Positions 22,629 to 30,885 of a DNA stretch of 62,957 nt are shown in pieces. The number at the start of each line of letters is the position of its first letter. Position 1 is the stretch's first letter. Origin of the DNA: Bacteroidales bacterium M5 (GTDB taxonomy: Bacteria > Bacteroidota > Bacteroidia > Bacteroidales > Muribaculaceae); the NCBI GenBank assembly GCA_001689535.1, contig LUJP01000065.1:400-63356 (forward strand), given 5' to 3'. The notes below the pieces were generated by a model. The model was not told the DNA's origin. It saw only the letters and a list, made by a program, of their open reading frames with translations, and searched no databases. Both the position numbers and the translations under genes were made by a program.

Positions 22629-23765
22629 ATGAAGCGCGATTCTGTAATTTCTATCACCAAGGGCATTGCCATCATACTGATGGTGATTGGCCACGCCGAA
22701 GCCCCGGAATTGCTCACCAACTTCATCTACACTTTCCACATGCCGCTTTTTTTCATAGCGGCCGGCTATTTTTTCAACCGGAAATATCTTTCAGATCCCT
22801 GGACATTCATTTCAAAAAGAATAAAGGGACTGTATTTCCCATTTGTGAAATGGAGTATGATTTTTCTATTGCTCCATAATGTATGGTTCCATTTGGGTAT
22901 CCTCAATGAGCAATATGGCAACTGGACGGGTGGCGTAACACATCCCTACACTATTCACAATGCGTTGCAAAGAGCCATTCTGATTATCACCGGGATGTCA
23001 GGTTATGATGAGTTTATGGCCGGAGCATTCTGGTTTTTCCGCGGGCTTTTCGTGGCAAGCATTCTCTTTCTCCTTTTCTATAAAGCTATCGATTCCACTG
23101 GCAGGTTTTCTCCGACGGGTGGGATACTTGCCGTCTGCATGCTGTCTCTTGGCTTTACGGCATTCCATATACTTTCTGGAGTAAAGATAAATGTCCTTGC
23201 CGGAGGTGGCTGGAGAGAGACGTGGGGCATCTTTTTCTTTGGAGTGGGTGCGCTTTTTAGCCACTATCTTCCTGCAATCCGCAGGCATTGGGCTCTTTTT
23301 CTTATGTATTTCGCCATTCTTCTCGTGTCGGCAAAACTCCATTTCTCGGGAATGAACAATTCCGGGAAACTTGCCGACCTCGTCACACTCCCCCTCACCG
23401 GCACCATCGGATTCCTTGCCGTGCACTATTTGTCGTCACTTATCGATGCAAGAGAGGGTATATTACGAAGACTTCTTGTATTCATAGGCGACAATACACT
23501 TTATGTATTCGTATTCCACATAATAAGCTTCAAATTGGTAAGCCTGCTTAAAATATGGTGGTACGATCTGGAGACGGCTCAGATTGGATGTCACATGGTT
23601 ATACATTTCAATAATCACTCCGATGCGTTCTGGGTGCTATATTCGATTGTCGGAGTGGCGGTGCCTCTGATAGTGGTCACCGCAATAAGGACTGTATCTG
23701 AAAGAGTCATTTTTCGTATCCCCTACATAAAAAAGAGCCCACGATCCGAAAGGACCGGGGGCTGA
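22629..23765 (+). CDS. Acyltransferase family 3 membrane protein
   Basis: A 378-residue protein with about ten membrane helices. The start, ISITKGIAIILMVIGHAEAP, contains the GHxE/P-type His of acyltransferase-3 proteins, followed by FIYTFHMPLFFIAAGYFFNRKYL; both match the O-acetyltransferase (OafA/NodX/WecH) superfamily. These proteins acylate sugars of surface polysaccharides or peptidoglycan, or other small acceptors. No glycan-synthesis genes are adjacent, so the acceptor is unknown. It follows dacA by 21 bases and could be cotranscribed with it. Confidence 0.85.
   Translation: MKRDSVISITKGIAIILMVIGHAEAPELLTNFIYTFHMPLFFIAAGYFFNRKYLSDPWTFISKRIKGLYFPFVKWSMIFLLLHNVWFHLGILNEQYGNWTGGVTHPYTIHNALQRAILIITGMSGYDEFMAGAFWFFRGLFVASILFLLFYKAIDSTGRFSPTGGILAVCMLSLGFTAFHILSGVKINVLAGGGWRETWGIFFFGVGALFSHYLPAIRRHWALFLMYFAILLVSAKLHFSGMNNSGKLADLVTLPLTGTIGFLAVHYLSSLIDAREGILRRLLVFIGDNTLYVFVFHIISFKLVSLLKIWWYDLETAQIGCHMVIHFNNHSDAFWVLYSIVGVAVPLIVVTAIRTVSERVIFRIPYIKKSPRSERTGG
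23736..23763 (-). terminator. Hairpin with T-run on the minus strand at the acyltransferase stop
   Basis: AGCCC (23736-23740) pairs with GGGCT (23759-23763), and an inner GATCC-like stem closes on a GAAA tetraloop (23748-23751). Reading leftward the stem is followed by CTTTTTT, so it looks like an intrinsic terminator for leftward transcripts. No leftward gene ends here, so it would stop antisense RNA. Confidence 0.45.
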
Positions 23766-23927
23766 GAAGGTAATCTGATAAGATGGTGTGACTTTTTAAT
23801 AACGTCAGCAAAATGCCTTCTCTTTGGCTATATAACATCACTGTATAGTTCTTTGTTCACGTTGGCTTGATTTTTCTCAACAATCGAATACCGAGATTTG
23901 TTAAAAATTAAACTCTCGACATCCACT

Positions 23928-24491
23928 ATGGAAAGAATGATTCTCATAGTCGACCCTCAGGTCGACTTCATAAATGGCTCCTTGCCTGTTCCCGAAGCAT
24001 TACCGGCAATGGACCGCCTCGCCGACTATATTCTGTTATCCGACGAAAGATATACATTGAAAATAATCACGGCCGACCGCCATCCTTACAATCATTGCTC
24101 CTTCAAAGACAATGGAGGTGAATGGCCGCGACATTGCGTTCACGATACCATTGGGGCAGCCGTATGGCCTTCAGTGTTTGAAGCCGCATATTCCACCGCT
24201 GGTGAAACTTTCATTCTTCATAAGGGATGCGAAAAGAATCAGGATCAATATTCGATTTTTCAGAATCCTCAGGCAGCGGAATTTATCCTAACGGTCACAC
24301 GCAAATATGACATAGGGAAAATAGATATCTGCGGTCTGGCAGGCGATGTATGCGTGCTTAATACTTTGGTGGATGCAAGCCGGATTCTGCCCGATTTGGA
24401 CTTCACCGTATTCCGACGCTTCTCCCCTTCTCTGGATGGAGGGAAAGCTCTTGAACAACTTATAGCCCAATACGGATTCAACCACGATTAA
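23928..24491 (+). CDS. pncA: Nicotinamidase
   Basis: A 187-residue cysteine hydrolase (isochorismatase fold) that converts nicotinamide to nicotinate for NAD salvage. The catalytic Asp is in ILIVDPQVDFINGSLPV, the metal-binding segment is TADRHPYNHCSF, and the catalytic Cys lies in CGLAGDVCVLNTLVDA. The frame extends 10 codons upstream to 23898, but the ATG at 23928 gives the usual N-terminus. The next gene encodes the following enzyme of the pathway, 10 bases downstream, a strong functional pairing. Confidence 0.93.
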   Translation: MERMILIVDPQVDFINGSLPVPEALPAMDRLADYILLSDERYTLKIITADRHPYNHCSFKDNGGEWPRHCVHDTIGAAVWPSVFEAAYSTAGETFILHKGCEKNQDQYSIFQNPQAAEFILTVTRKYDIGKIDICGLAGDVCVLNTLVDASRILPDLDFTVFRRFSPSLDGGKALEQLIAQYGFNHD

Positions 24492-24501
24492 CTATTAAGA
24501 C

Positions 24502-25707
24502 ATGAGACAGATTATCACACATTTTACCGACGACGACCTTTACAAGTTCACTATGTGCTGCGCCGTAATCGAGAATTATCCGAGAGCGCAGGTAAAATAT
24601 CGGTTCAAAGACCGAGACAATACTGTTTATCCCAAAGGTTTTGCTGATGAACTCAGACGGCAGATAAAAATGCTCGAAAACGTGGTAATAACCGAGGAAG
24701 AGATTGATTTCATGAAGCGGAGATGCAATTATATTCCGTTCTGGTTCTATACATTCCTCCGTGGCTTCCGCTATGATAGCCGATGGGTTACCGTTAAACA
24801 GGATGCAGAAGGACATCTTGAAATTGAACTTGAAGGCAGCTGGAGCGATACTATTCTTCTCGAAGTGAAAGTGCTCGCCATCGTCTCAGAGCTATATTAT
24901 GAGATGACCGGCCTGAGCAGTCAGATGAATCTCGACGATTTTGCACAGAGGTCATATGAAAAAGGGAAACGGCTGATTGAGGCCGGATGCATGTTCAGCG
25001 ATTTCGGAACCCGACGCCGTGCGTCGTTCCAAGCTCATGAAACGCTGGTGAAAATGCTTTCTAAAGCCAATGCCGACGTAGCCGGGACTGGCCGTTTCGT
25101 TGGCACCAGCAATGTTTATCTTGCCATGAAGTACGACCTTACTCCTATCGGAACGATGGCACACGAGTTTATATGCGCCATAGCCGGTATGTACGGCCCC
25201 CAGATGTCAAACAATATTGCCATGAAAGTATGGGCCCGGACTTTCCGTGGAGCTCTCGGTACCTATCTCTATGATACTTACGGATGGGAAATATTCAGCC
25301 TTAACTTTTCGGAAGACTATGCCAATATGTTCAAAGGACTTAGAGTGGACAGTGGCGACAATATCGATCAGCTTGAAAAGATTGTGGCAAAATATAGAAG
25401 CCTCGGCATTGATCCGCTATCCAAACAGGTGGTATTCAGCAATGGCCTGAATACAGATGAGGCAATAGAAATCAATCGGGTTGCCTCACGTCTCGTCATG
25501 CCGTCATTCGGCATCGGGACCCACTTTACCAATGATTTTCCGGGAATCGTCCCGCGTAATATTGTGATTAAACTCTTTGCCGTAAAAATCACCGAAAGCT
25601 GGACTTTCTATAACGACACCTGTAAATTGAGCGAAGACAAAGGTAAATATACCGGTAAACCTGAAGTTGTGCACCGCTTCATGGAGGCAATTCACTTCAA
25701 AGAATAA
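24502..25707 (+). CDS. pncB: Nicotinate phosphoribosyltransferase
   Basis: A 401-residue enzyme transferring phosphoribose from PRPP to nicotinate (with ATP) to make nicotinate mononucleotide. It has the typical start IITHFTDDDLYKFTMCCAVI, SDFGTRRRASFQAHETLV, VGTSNVYLAMKYDLTPIGTMAHEF, LRVDSGDNI and the phosphate-binding FGIGTHFTNDF. With pncA it forms a two-gene NAD-salvage operon; nadC at 49451 supplies the de novo branch of the same pathway. It is convergent with the lysO genes, with 41 bases between stops. Confidence 0.95.
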   Translation: MRQIITHFTDDDLYKFTMCCAVIENYPRAQVKYRFKDRDNTVYPKGFADELRRQIKMLENVVITEEEIDFMKRRCNYIPFWFYTFLRGFRYDSRWVTVKQDAEGHLEIELEGSWSDTILLEVKVLAIVSELYYEMTGLSSQMNLDDFAQRSYEKGKRLIEAGCMFSDFGTRRRASFQAHETLVKMLSKANADVAGTGRFVGTSNVYLAMKYDLTPIGTMAHEFICAIAGMYGPQMSNNIAMKVWARTFRGALGTYLYDTYGWEIFSLNFSEDYANMFKGLRVDSGDNIDQLEKIVAKYRSLGIDPLSKQVVFSNGLNTDEAIEINRVASRLVMPSFGIGTHFTNDFPGIVPRNIVIKLFAVKITESWTFYNDTCKLSEDKGKYTGKPEVVHRFMEAIHFKE

Positions 25708-25748
25708 GTGGCGGGGATTTCTTCACCGTATTCCTGTGAATAGTTTTT

Positions 25749-26378
25749 TTACAAGCTACAGAAAAATGTGACAAGCAACGGCACGGTAAATTCCAGAACT
25801 ATGCCATGGACTACCGCCACCACCATTGTCTGCGAGCCACACACTTTCACTATCACAGGCAACGTTACATCCACGGAGGTGACTCCTGCCGCTGCCACCG
25901 GACCAAGGCGCCCGAAATATTTCCGAAACATAGGTGCACCCGTCAGCGCCACCAGTTCACGGCTCATATTTGTAAGAAATGCAAGCATGGCAAGCTGTGT
26001 TGCAACTCCGGTTCCGAGTGAAGGGCCTTTCAAATCAAGAATCAGAAGTGATGAAAGGGAATAATATCCCATGCCGCTTCCCACGGCAAGATAGTCTTTG
26101 ACCGACCACTGACCGAAAAGCATTCCCAGAGCCACCGTAGCCACAAGTGTCCCCGCTATAGAGAAAAATGGCAGGAAAAACAGCGGCGGATCGACACCCC
26201 GTAGGGTACCCATCATATTGTTGTGACCGAACTCAAACCCTACGAGAGCCAGAAGAGCATAGAGCGTATAGAGTGCCAGCTCATGGGCTCTCACAGTAAT
26301 ATCCTCCGGAAGAATATGAAAATGAGCGGCCGCTATTCCCGCCGCAAACATCAGTATCGCTATCAGACTCCCTTTCAT
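25749..26378 (-). CDS. LysO-type lysine exporter, C-terminal part
   Basis: A 209-residue membrane protein with about six helices matching the C-terminal two-thirds of LysO (YbjE), the lysine exporter. Recognisable segments are YTLYALLALVGFEFGHN, GMGYYSLSSLLILDLKG, LATQLAMLAFLTNMSRELVALTG-like sequence, and the end VDVTLPVIVKVCGSQTMV. E. coli LysO is about 299 residues; here the matching sequence is divided between this gene and the 91-residue gene upstream, which overlaps it by 4 bases. The two products are probably halves of one transporter. Lysine as substrate is by family only. Confidence 0.82.
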   Translation of the reverse strand: MKGSLIAILMFAAGIAAAHFHILPEDITVRAHELALYTLYALLALVGFEFGHNNMMGTLRGVDPPLFFLPFFSIAGTLVATVALGMLFGQWSVKDYLAVGSGMGYYSLSSLLILDLKGPSLGTGVATQLAMLAFLTNMSRELVALTGAPMFRKYFGRLGPVAAAGVTSVDVTLPVIVKVCGSQTMVVAVVHGIVLEFTVPLLVTFFCSL

Positions 26379-26650
26379 TTTCGCTTTCTGTACCGGTCAA
26401 GAAGTTGAAGAAATCCGTATGCCGCAACAGCGCTGCCTATGGCTCCGGCCAAACCGAGCAAAAGTGCTTTTGCACCTAAATGCCCTATCTCTGATTCCAC
26501 AGTTCTATCTGAACCTACAGCCGCTCCGAAGAAGAACAGAAGCAGTGAAACTATCGCCGTCAGTACCCACGAAGGGAATTTGGGAAGATTGACTTTTCTC
26601 AAAAGGAAACCGATTGAAAGCATTCCAAGAAGTATGAACATCGGTGTCAT
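26375..26650 (-). CDS. LysO-type lysine exporter, N-terminal part
   Basis: A 91-residue membrane protein with three hydrophobic segments (about 2-16, 28-46 and 61-79), including LGMLSIGFLLRKVNLP and SLLLFFFGAAVGSDRTV, which match the N-terminal domain of LysO/DUF340. It ends in a basic cytoplasmic tail (DRYRKRK). It overlaps the C-terminal gene by 4 bases (ATGA) and the small gene upstream by 4 bases. The lengths 91 + 209 sum to one intact LysO. Since start, stop and overlap are clean, this is an evolved split and not a frameshift error. Confidence 0.8.
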   Translation of the reverse strand: MTPMFILLGMLSIGFLLRKVNLPKFPSWVLTAIVSLLLFFFGAAVGSDRTVESEIGHLGAKALLLGLAGAIGSAVAAYGFLQLLDRYRKRK

Positions 26651-26880
26651 TTCTTCTCCTCCTTCTTTTCCTGTTTCACTTTAAGATAGATGAATCCAAA
26701 CGCCGCCACCATAATCAGAGGGTCAATCAGCCCCCTCAGTCCAGCGGAATCAGCGGGGTTATGGATTATTACCCAACACTGCCAGAGCAACACCGCTATT
26801 GCACAGAGACCGCACACAGGAAGAATCCACCTGAGTGCCGTTTTATATCCAATTCTGTTTTTCTCCTTCATAAATTTCAA
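26647..26880 (-). CDS. Small two-helix membrane protein upstream of lysO
   Basis: A 77-residue protein with hydrophobic segments at about 15-33 (LRWILPVCGLCAIAVLLWQ) and 48-66 (GLIDPLIMVAAFGFIYLKV), a basic N-terminus (MKEKNRIGYK) and a lysine/glutamate-rich C-terminus (KQEKKEEKK). It overlaps the following lysO half by 4 bases, so it is coupled to the transporter. I do not recognise a family; an accessory subunit is possible. Confidence 0.65.
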   Translation of the reverse strand: MKFMKEKNRIGYKTALRWILPVCGLCAIAVLLWQCWVIIHNPADSAGLRGLIDPLIMVAAFGFIYLKVKQEKKEEKK

Positions 26881-26961
26881 ATGCTTTTTCCTTCTCTGAA
26901 GAATTTCGGCATTAAAATTATGAAAAATCCTTGAGGATAACGCTTCTCCGGCAAAATAAAA

Positions 26962-27011
26962 GGGTTCCCGGCCTTAGCCATGAGATACACTCACGGCTCC
27001 GCCGAGAACCC
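26962..27011 (-). terminator. Intrinsic terminator after aquaporin gene
   Basis: Arms 26962-26972 and 27001-27011 pair over 11 positions with one mismatch (GGGTTC...GAACCC at the ends), with an extra inner AGCC/GGCT pairing. Reading leftward the stem is followed by CTTTTATTTT. It lies 33 bases after the aquaporin stop, as expected for its terminator. Confidence 0.75.
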
Positions 27012-27044
27012 ATAATGATTACTTAATCTTTCTATAAGAGCCGA

Positions 27045-27740
27045 TTACTCTATTGACTTCTGAGCTTTTGCCACAGCAGCCCAGCAAACGACCGCAATAA
27101 CTGCGCCGATTATCGGGCCTACTACCATAATCCAGAAATCGCCCCAGGCCGTGGGGTCAAAAACAGCAGGACCGAAGCTTCGCGCGGGATTTACCGAACA
27201 ATTGTCAACAGGAATACCTACGATGTTTACGAGGCCGAGAGCAAGGCCTATGGCAAGACCGGCGAACTTACCGAAACCTTTCTTTTCGTCGGTTGCGCCA
27301 AGTACCACAAGAACAAAAAAGAATGTCAGCAACACTTCGGTGAAAAGAGCCATAACGGAAGTTGCGCCGGGCTGTATCACATTGGTGGCGAGATAGCTGT
27401 TGCTTGCGGCTGTTATACCACCATAGTTAAATCCGGCGCCCATATTAAACAGCGCATAGAGGAAGCCTGCACCTACTGTAGCACCAACCAACTGGGCTAT
27501 GATGTAGAGAACGCATTCCTTGCCGCTCATACGTCCGGCAAGGAACATGGCAATTGATACTGCCGGGTTGACGTGACAGCCGGAAATATTTCCGATTGCA
27601 TAACACAGGCATACAAGAACAAGGCCAAAACACAAGCCAATTCCAAGACCTCCTATAGAAGGACCGGCAAGTACCGCGCTTCCGCAGGCAAGGAGTACCA
27701 GAAACATAGTTCCGATTCCTTCAGCAAACAATTTTTTCAT
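27045..27740 (-). CDS. aqpZ: Aquaporin Z-type water channel
   Basis: A 231-residue MIP-family channel with six helices and the two half-helix motifs GCHVNPAVSI and NCSVNPARSFGPAVF. The Arg after the second NPA is the selectivity-filter residue. The short loop E and lack of the Asp that marks glycerol facilitators (NPARD) indicate a water channel and not GlpF. It has its own terminator downstream and a -7 box (TATATTTG, 27768-27775) upstream, so it is monocistronic. Length agrees with AqpZ. Confidence 0.92.
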   Translation of the reverse strand: MKKLFAEGIGTMFLVLLACGSAVLAGPSIGGLGIGLCFGLVLVCLCYAIGNISGCHVNPAVSIAMFLAGRMSGKECVLYIIAQLVGATVGAGFLYALFNMGAGFNYGGITAASNSYLATNVIQPGATSVMALFTEVLLTFFFVLVVLGATDEKKGFGKFAGLAIGLALGLVNIVGIPVDNCSVNPARSFGPAVFDPTAWGDFWIMVVGPIIGAVIAVVCWAAVAKAQKSIE

Positions 27741-27767
27741 ATATCAAATTTTAGTTATAAGTATTTA

Positions 27768-27887
27768 CAAATATAACACTCAAATAAGAAGTTGTATCTT
27801 TTTTTACCCTCATTTTTTTACAGATAAATAAAAATTACCGATAATGCATAAATACAAAATTTATTAATTGGAATTTTTATATTTTTG
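27768..27887. promoter_or_regulatory. Divergent promoters for aqpZ and trpB2
   Basis: Leftward, 27768-27775 is TATATTTG, 27 bases before the aqpZ start. Rightward, 27880-27887 is TATTTTTG, about 70 bases before the trpB2 ATG. The 112 bases between are very AT-rich. No -33 TTG at standard spacing is visible for either. Confidence 0.55.
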
Positions 27888-27956
27888 TGTCGGTGAAATG
27901 CACTTTCAACCAAAGACGATTTTTCTTCCTAACACGTCAGTTTTAATTATTATATC

Positions 27957-29297
27957 ATGAGCAACAAAATCAAGCGCTTCATTCTGCCGGAATCGGAAAT
28001 TCCCACACAATGGTACAACATCCAAGCCGATATGGTCAATAAGCCGATGCCTCCCCTCAATCCGGCCACTAAAGAAATATTAAAACCTGAAGACCTCTTC
28101 CCTATCTTCGCAGAAGAACTGTGCCGACAGGAATTCGATCAGACAAACAGGTGGATTGATATCCCGGAGGAAGTACGCGAGATGTACAAGTATTACCGTT
28201 CCACCCCGCTCGTACGTGCCTACGGTCTTGAAAAAGCATTAGGTACTCCGGCTCATATTTATTTTAAAAACGAGAGCGTGAGCCCGATGGGATCGCATAA
28301 ACTCAACTCGGCCATCCCTCAGGCATATTACTGTAAACAGGAAGGCGTCAAAAATGTCACAACTGAGACCGGAGCCGGCCAGTGGGGTGCCTCCCTGGCA
28401 TACGCCGCAAAACTTTTTGGTCTGGAAGCCGCTGTATATCAGGTAAAGATTTCTTATGAACAGAAGCCTTACCGCAGAAGCATAATGCAGACATTCGGAG
28501 CGCAGGTCACCGCATCCCCCTCCATGAGCACTCGTGCCGGAAAAGACATTCTTACGGCCACTCCCTCGCATCAGGGTTCGCTTGGCACTGCTATTTCCGA
28601 AGCCATCGAGCTGGCCACCACTACTCCGGACTGCAAATATACCCTGGGTTCTGTCCTTTCCCATGTGACGCTCCACCAGACTGTCATAGGCCTCGAAGCG
28701 GAGAAACAGATGGAAATGGCCGGAGAATATCCCGATATCGTGATTGCCTGCTTCGGTGGCGGTTCTAATTTCGGAGGTATCTCATTCCCCTTCCTGCGCC
28801 ATAATATCCTTGATGGCAAAAAAACACGTTTCATCGCTGCCGAACCCGCTTCATGCCCCAAACTCACCAAAGGAGAATTCCGGTATGACTTCGGCGATGA
28901 AGCCGGCTACACTCCCCTCCTCCCCATGTTTACCCTCGGCCACAAGTTTACCCCCGCCAATATCCACGCCGGCGGTCTGCGCTACCACGGCGCCGGTGTG
29001 ATAGTCTCACAGCTTCTTAAAGACAAACTCATTGAAGCCGTGGACATTCAGCAGATAGAGGCTTTCAATTCCGGAGTGCTTTTCGCCCGCGCCGAAGGCA
29101 TCATACCCGCGCCGGAATCTTGTCATGCCATCGCAGCAGCAATCAATGAGGCCAACAAATGCAAGGAGACCGGAGAAGAGAAAGTTATACTATTCAATCT
29201 TTCGGGACACGGCCTTATCGACATGTCGGCCTACGACAATTATTTTGCAGGAAATCTCGTAAACTACTCTTACGAGCCGGGAGAAAACGACAAATAA
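27957..29297 (+). CDS. TrpB2-type tryptophan synthase beta chain
   Basis: A 446-residue PLP enzyme of the TrpB2 class, which makes tryptophan from indole and serine. It has the TrpB2-type N-terminal region (IPTQWYNIQADM), YRSTPLVRAYGLEKAL, the PLP-lysine motif SPMGSHKLNSAIPQ, TTETGAGQWGASLAYA, the phosphate loop CFGGGSNFGG, and late LSGHGLIDM. TrpB2 proteins lack the contacts needed for a stable TrpA complex and usually stand alone, as here: no trp gene is adjacent. It may scavenge free indole; serine deamination is the other activity proposed for the class. A strong terminator follows. Confidence 0.92.
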   Translation: MSNKIKRFILPESEIPTQWYNIQADMVNKPMPPLNPATKEILKPEDLFPIFAEELCRQEFDQTNRWIDIPEEVREMYKYYRSTPLVRAYGLEKALGTPAHIYFKNESVSPMGSHKLNSAIPQAYYCKQEGVKNVTTETGAGQWGASLAYAAKLFGLEAAVYQVKISYEQKPYRRSIMQTFGAQVTASPSMSTRAGKDILTATPSHQGSLGTAISEAIELATTTPDCKYTLGSVLSHVTLHQTVIGLEAEKQMEMAGEYPDIVIACFGGGSNFGGISFPFLRHNILDGKKTRFIAAEPASCPKLTKGEFRYDFGDEAGYTPLLPMFTLGHKFTPANIHAGGLRYHGAGVIVSQLLKDKLIEAVDIQQIEAFNSGVLFARAEGIIPAPESCHAIAAAINEANKCKETGEEKVILFNLSGHGLIDMSAYDNYFAGNLVNYSYEPGENDK

Positions 29298-29325
29298 AAG
29301 TCCCTCTCCATTCCGCACCTCACAT

Positions 29326-29363
29326 ATAAAAGCCATAATCCGAAACTCGATTATGGCTTTTAT
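29326..29363 (+). terminator. Terminator after trpB2
   Basis: A perfect 15-bp stem pairs 29326-29340 with 29349-29363 around an 8-base loop, core AAAAGCCATAATC, with T-rich sequence following on the + strand. It separates trpB2 from hisS. Confidence 0.85.
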
Positions 29364-29376
29364 CATATTTATCATG

Positions 29377-29384
29377 TAACTTTG
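29377..29384 (+). promoter_or_regulatory. -7 box for hisS
   Basis: TAACTTTG matches the consensus exactly and lies 33 bases before the hisS ATG, directly after the trpB2 terminator. No -33 TTG at proper spacing because the terminator stem occupies that position. Confidence 0.6.
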
Positions 29385-29417
29385 CAGACGCTTTGAATCG
29401 TATTTAGTTTTTTGCAT

Positions 29418-30779
29418 ATGGCACAGAAACCATCCATACCTAAAGGAACCCGCGATTTCGGCCCCGTAGAAATGGCGAGACGCAATTATATTTTCGATAC
29501 CATCCGTGAGGTTTTCAAACTTTACGGTTTTTCACAGATAGAAACCCCGGCGATGGAGAATCTCTCCACGCTTATGGGAAAATACGGAGAGGAAGGCGAC
29601 AAACTTCTTTTCAAGATTCTCAATTCGGGTAATTGGCCCGCTTCCCTCGAGAACATCGATCTCCAGTCCGAATCCATAGGTCATCTCACATCCAAGATAT
29701 CCGAGAAGGGACTGCGATATGACCTCACGGTTCCTTTCGCCCGGTTTGTGGTTCAGCACCGCAACGAACTCACAATGCCTTTCAAGCGCTATCAGATTCA
29801 GCCCGTGTGGCGTGCCGACCGTCCGCAAAAAGGGCGCTACCGCGAGTTTTATCAGTGCGATGCCGATGTGGTAGGCTCTGATTCCCTCATAAATGAAATT
29901 GAGCTTATCTCTCTGATCGACGAAGTTTTCTCGCGTCTCGGCATAAACATCACCATCAAACTGAATAACCGTAAGGTACTTTCAGGAATCGCCGAGCTTG
30001 TGGGACAACCCGACAAACTTATTGACATCACGGTAGCTATTGACAAAATTGACAAAATAGGCCTCGAGAATGTCAAGGCAGAACTTTCCGAGCGTGGAAT
30101 CAGCCAGGAATCCATTGAACGGCTTATTCCTATTCTTGAGATAAATGGTTCAACCCAGGAGCGGATTGCCGCCCTGAGTGAAATTCTCAAAGAAGTTGAG
30201 ACGGGAGCTAAAGGCGTGGCTGAGCTTGAAGAAGTCATCTCCGGAATCAATAATCTCGGACTCAAGGCCGACATTGAACTTGATGTCTCGCTCGCCAGAG
30301 GACTGAACTATTATACCGGTACGATCATCGAGGTGAAAGCCAAGGATGTGGCAATAGGCAGCATTACCGGCGGCGGAAGATACGACAACCTTACCGGCGT
30401 ATTCGGCATGCCGGGACTTTCAGGCGTGGGCATTTCATTTGGCGCCGACCGTATTTATGATGTGTTGAACGCCCTTGATCTTTACCCAGACTCCGCCTCC
30501 GCCGCAACACGGGTCATGTTCACGAATTTCGGTAAAAGCGAAGCCGAAGTTTCCATGAAATACCTGAAGCTATTCCGCAAAGCCGGCATAAGCGCGGAAA
30601 TCTACCCGGACGCCGCCAAAATGAAAAAACAGATGCAGCGTGCCAACGACCTTGACATACCTTTTGTGGCAATAGTGGGAGAAGAAGAGATGAAACAGGG
30701 TCTTGTCACATTGAAAAACATGGCCGACGGCTCTCAGAAAATGCTCACAGTCGACGAGGCTATCGCCATGGTCCGCTAA
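29418..30779 (+). CDS. hisS: Histidyl-tRNA synthetase
   Basis: A 453-residue class-II aminoacyl-tRNA synthetase charging tRNA-His. Motif 1 region RGTRDFGPVEMARRN, motif 2 YRQ-type PVWRADRPQKGRYREFYQCDAD, the His-specific LARGLNYYTGTIIEV, and motif 3 GISFGADRIYDVL are present, with a C-terminal anticodon-binding domain from about residue 360. The frame can start two codons earlier at a TTG (29412), but ATG 29418 is the natural start. The gene begins its own transcript and is followed by the fur promoter. Confidence 0.95.
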   Translation: MAQKPSIPKGTRDFGPVEMARRNYIFDTIREVFKLYGFSQIETPAMENLSTLMGKYGEEGDKLLFKILNSGNWPASLENIDLQSESIGHLTSKISEKGLRYDLTVPFARFVVQHRNELTMPFKRYQIQPVWRADRPQKGRYREFYQCDADVVGSDSLINEIELISLIDEVFSRLGINITIKLNNRKVLSGIAELVGQPDKLIDITVAIDKIDKIGLENVKAELSERGISQESIERLIPILEINGSTQERIAALSEILKEVETGAKGVAELEEVISGINNLGLKADIELDVSLARGLNYYTGTIIEVKAKDVAIGSITGGGRYDNLTGVFGMPGLSGVGISFGADRIYDVLNALDLYPDSASAATRVMFTNFGKSEAEVSMKYLKLFRKAGISAEIYPDAAKMKKQMQRANDLDIPFVAIVGEEEMKQGLVTLKNMADGSQKMLTVDEAIAMVR

Positions 30780-30847
30780 GGGACAGAATGCATCTTTCTG
30801 CTCTCAGGCATTGTGGGAACAGCGAGTCATTTATTTCACCACACTAA

Positions 30848-30877
30848 TTGATTATTTCCCTCGTTTTATTATCTTTG
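30848..30877 (+). promoter_or_regulatory. Promoter of the Fur-family gene
   Basis: TTG (30848-30850), a 19-base spacer and TATCTTTG (30870-30877) form a full Bacteroidota promoter. The ATG of the regulator starts 8 bases after the -7 box, so the mRNA leader would be only a few bases long. Confidence 0.75.
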
Positions 30878-30885
30878 TAGGCGAA

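Noticed and set aside
25749..26650. Frameshift or sequencing error splitting lysO
   Set aside because: A clean stop/start overlap (ATGA) and the natural domain boundary argue for two genuine genes.
26940..27044. Structured RNA or riboswitch in front of the small lysO-linked gene
   Set aside because: The single stem with a T-rich 3' side on the minus strand is fully explained as the aquaporin terminator; no conserved riboswitch core is visible.
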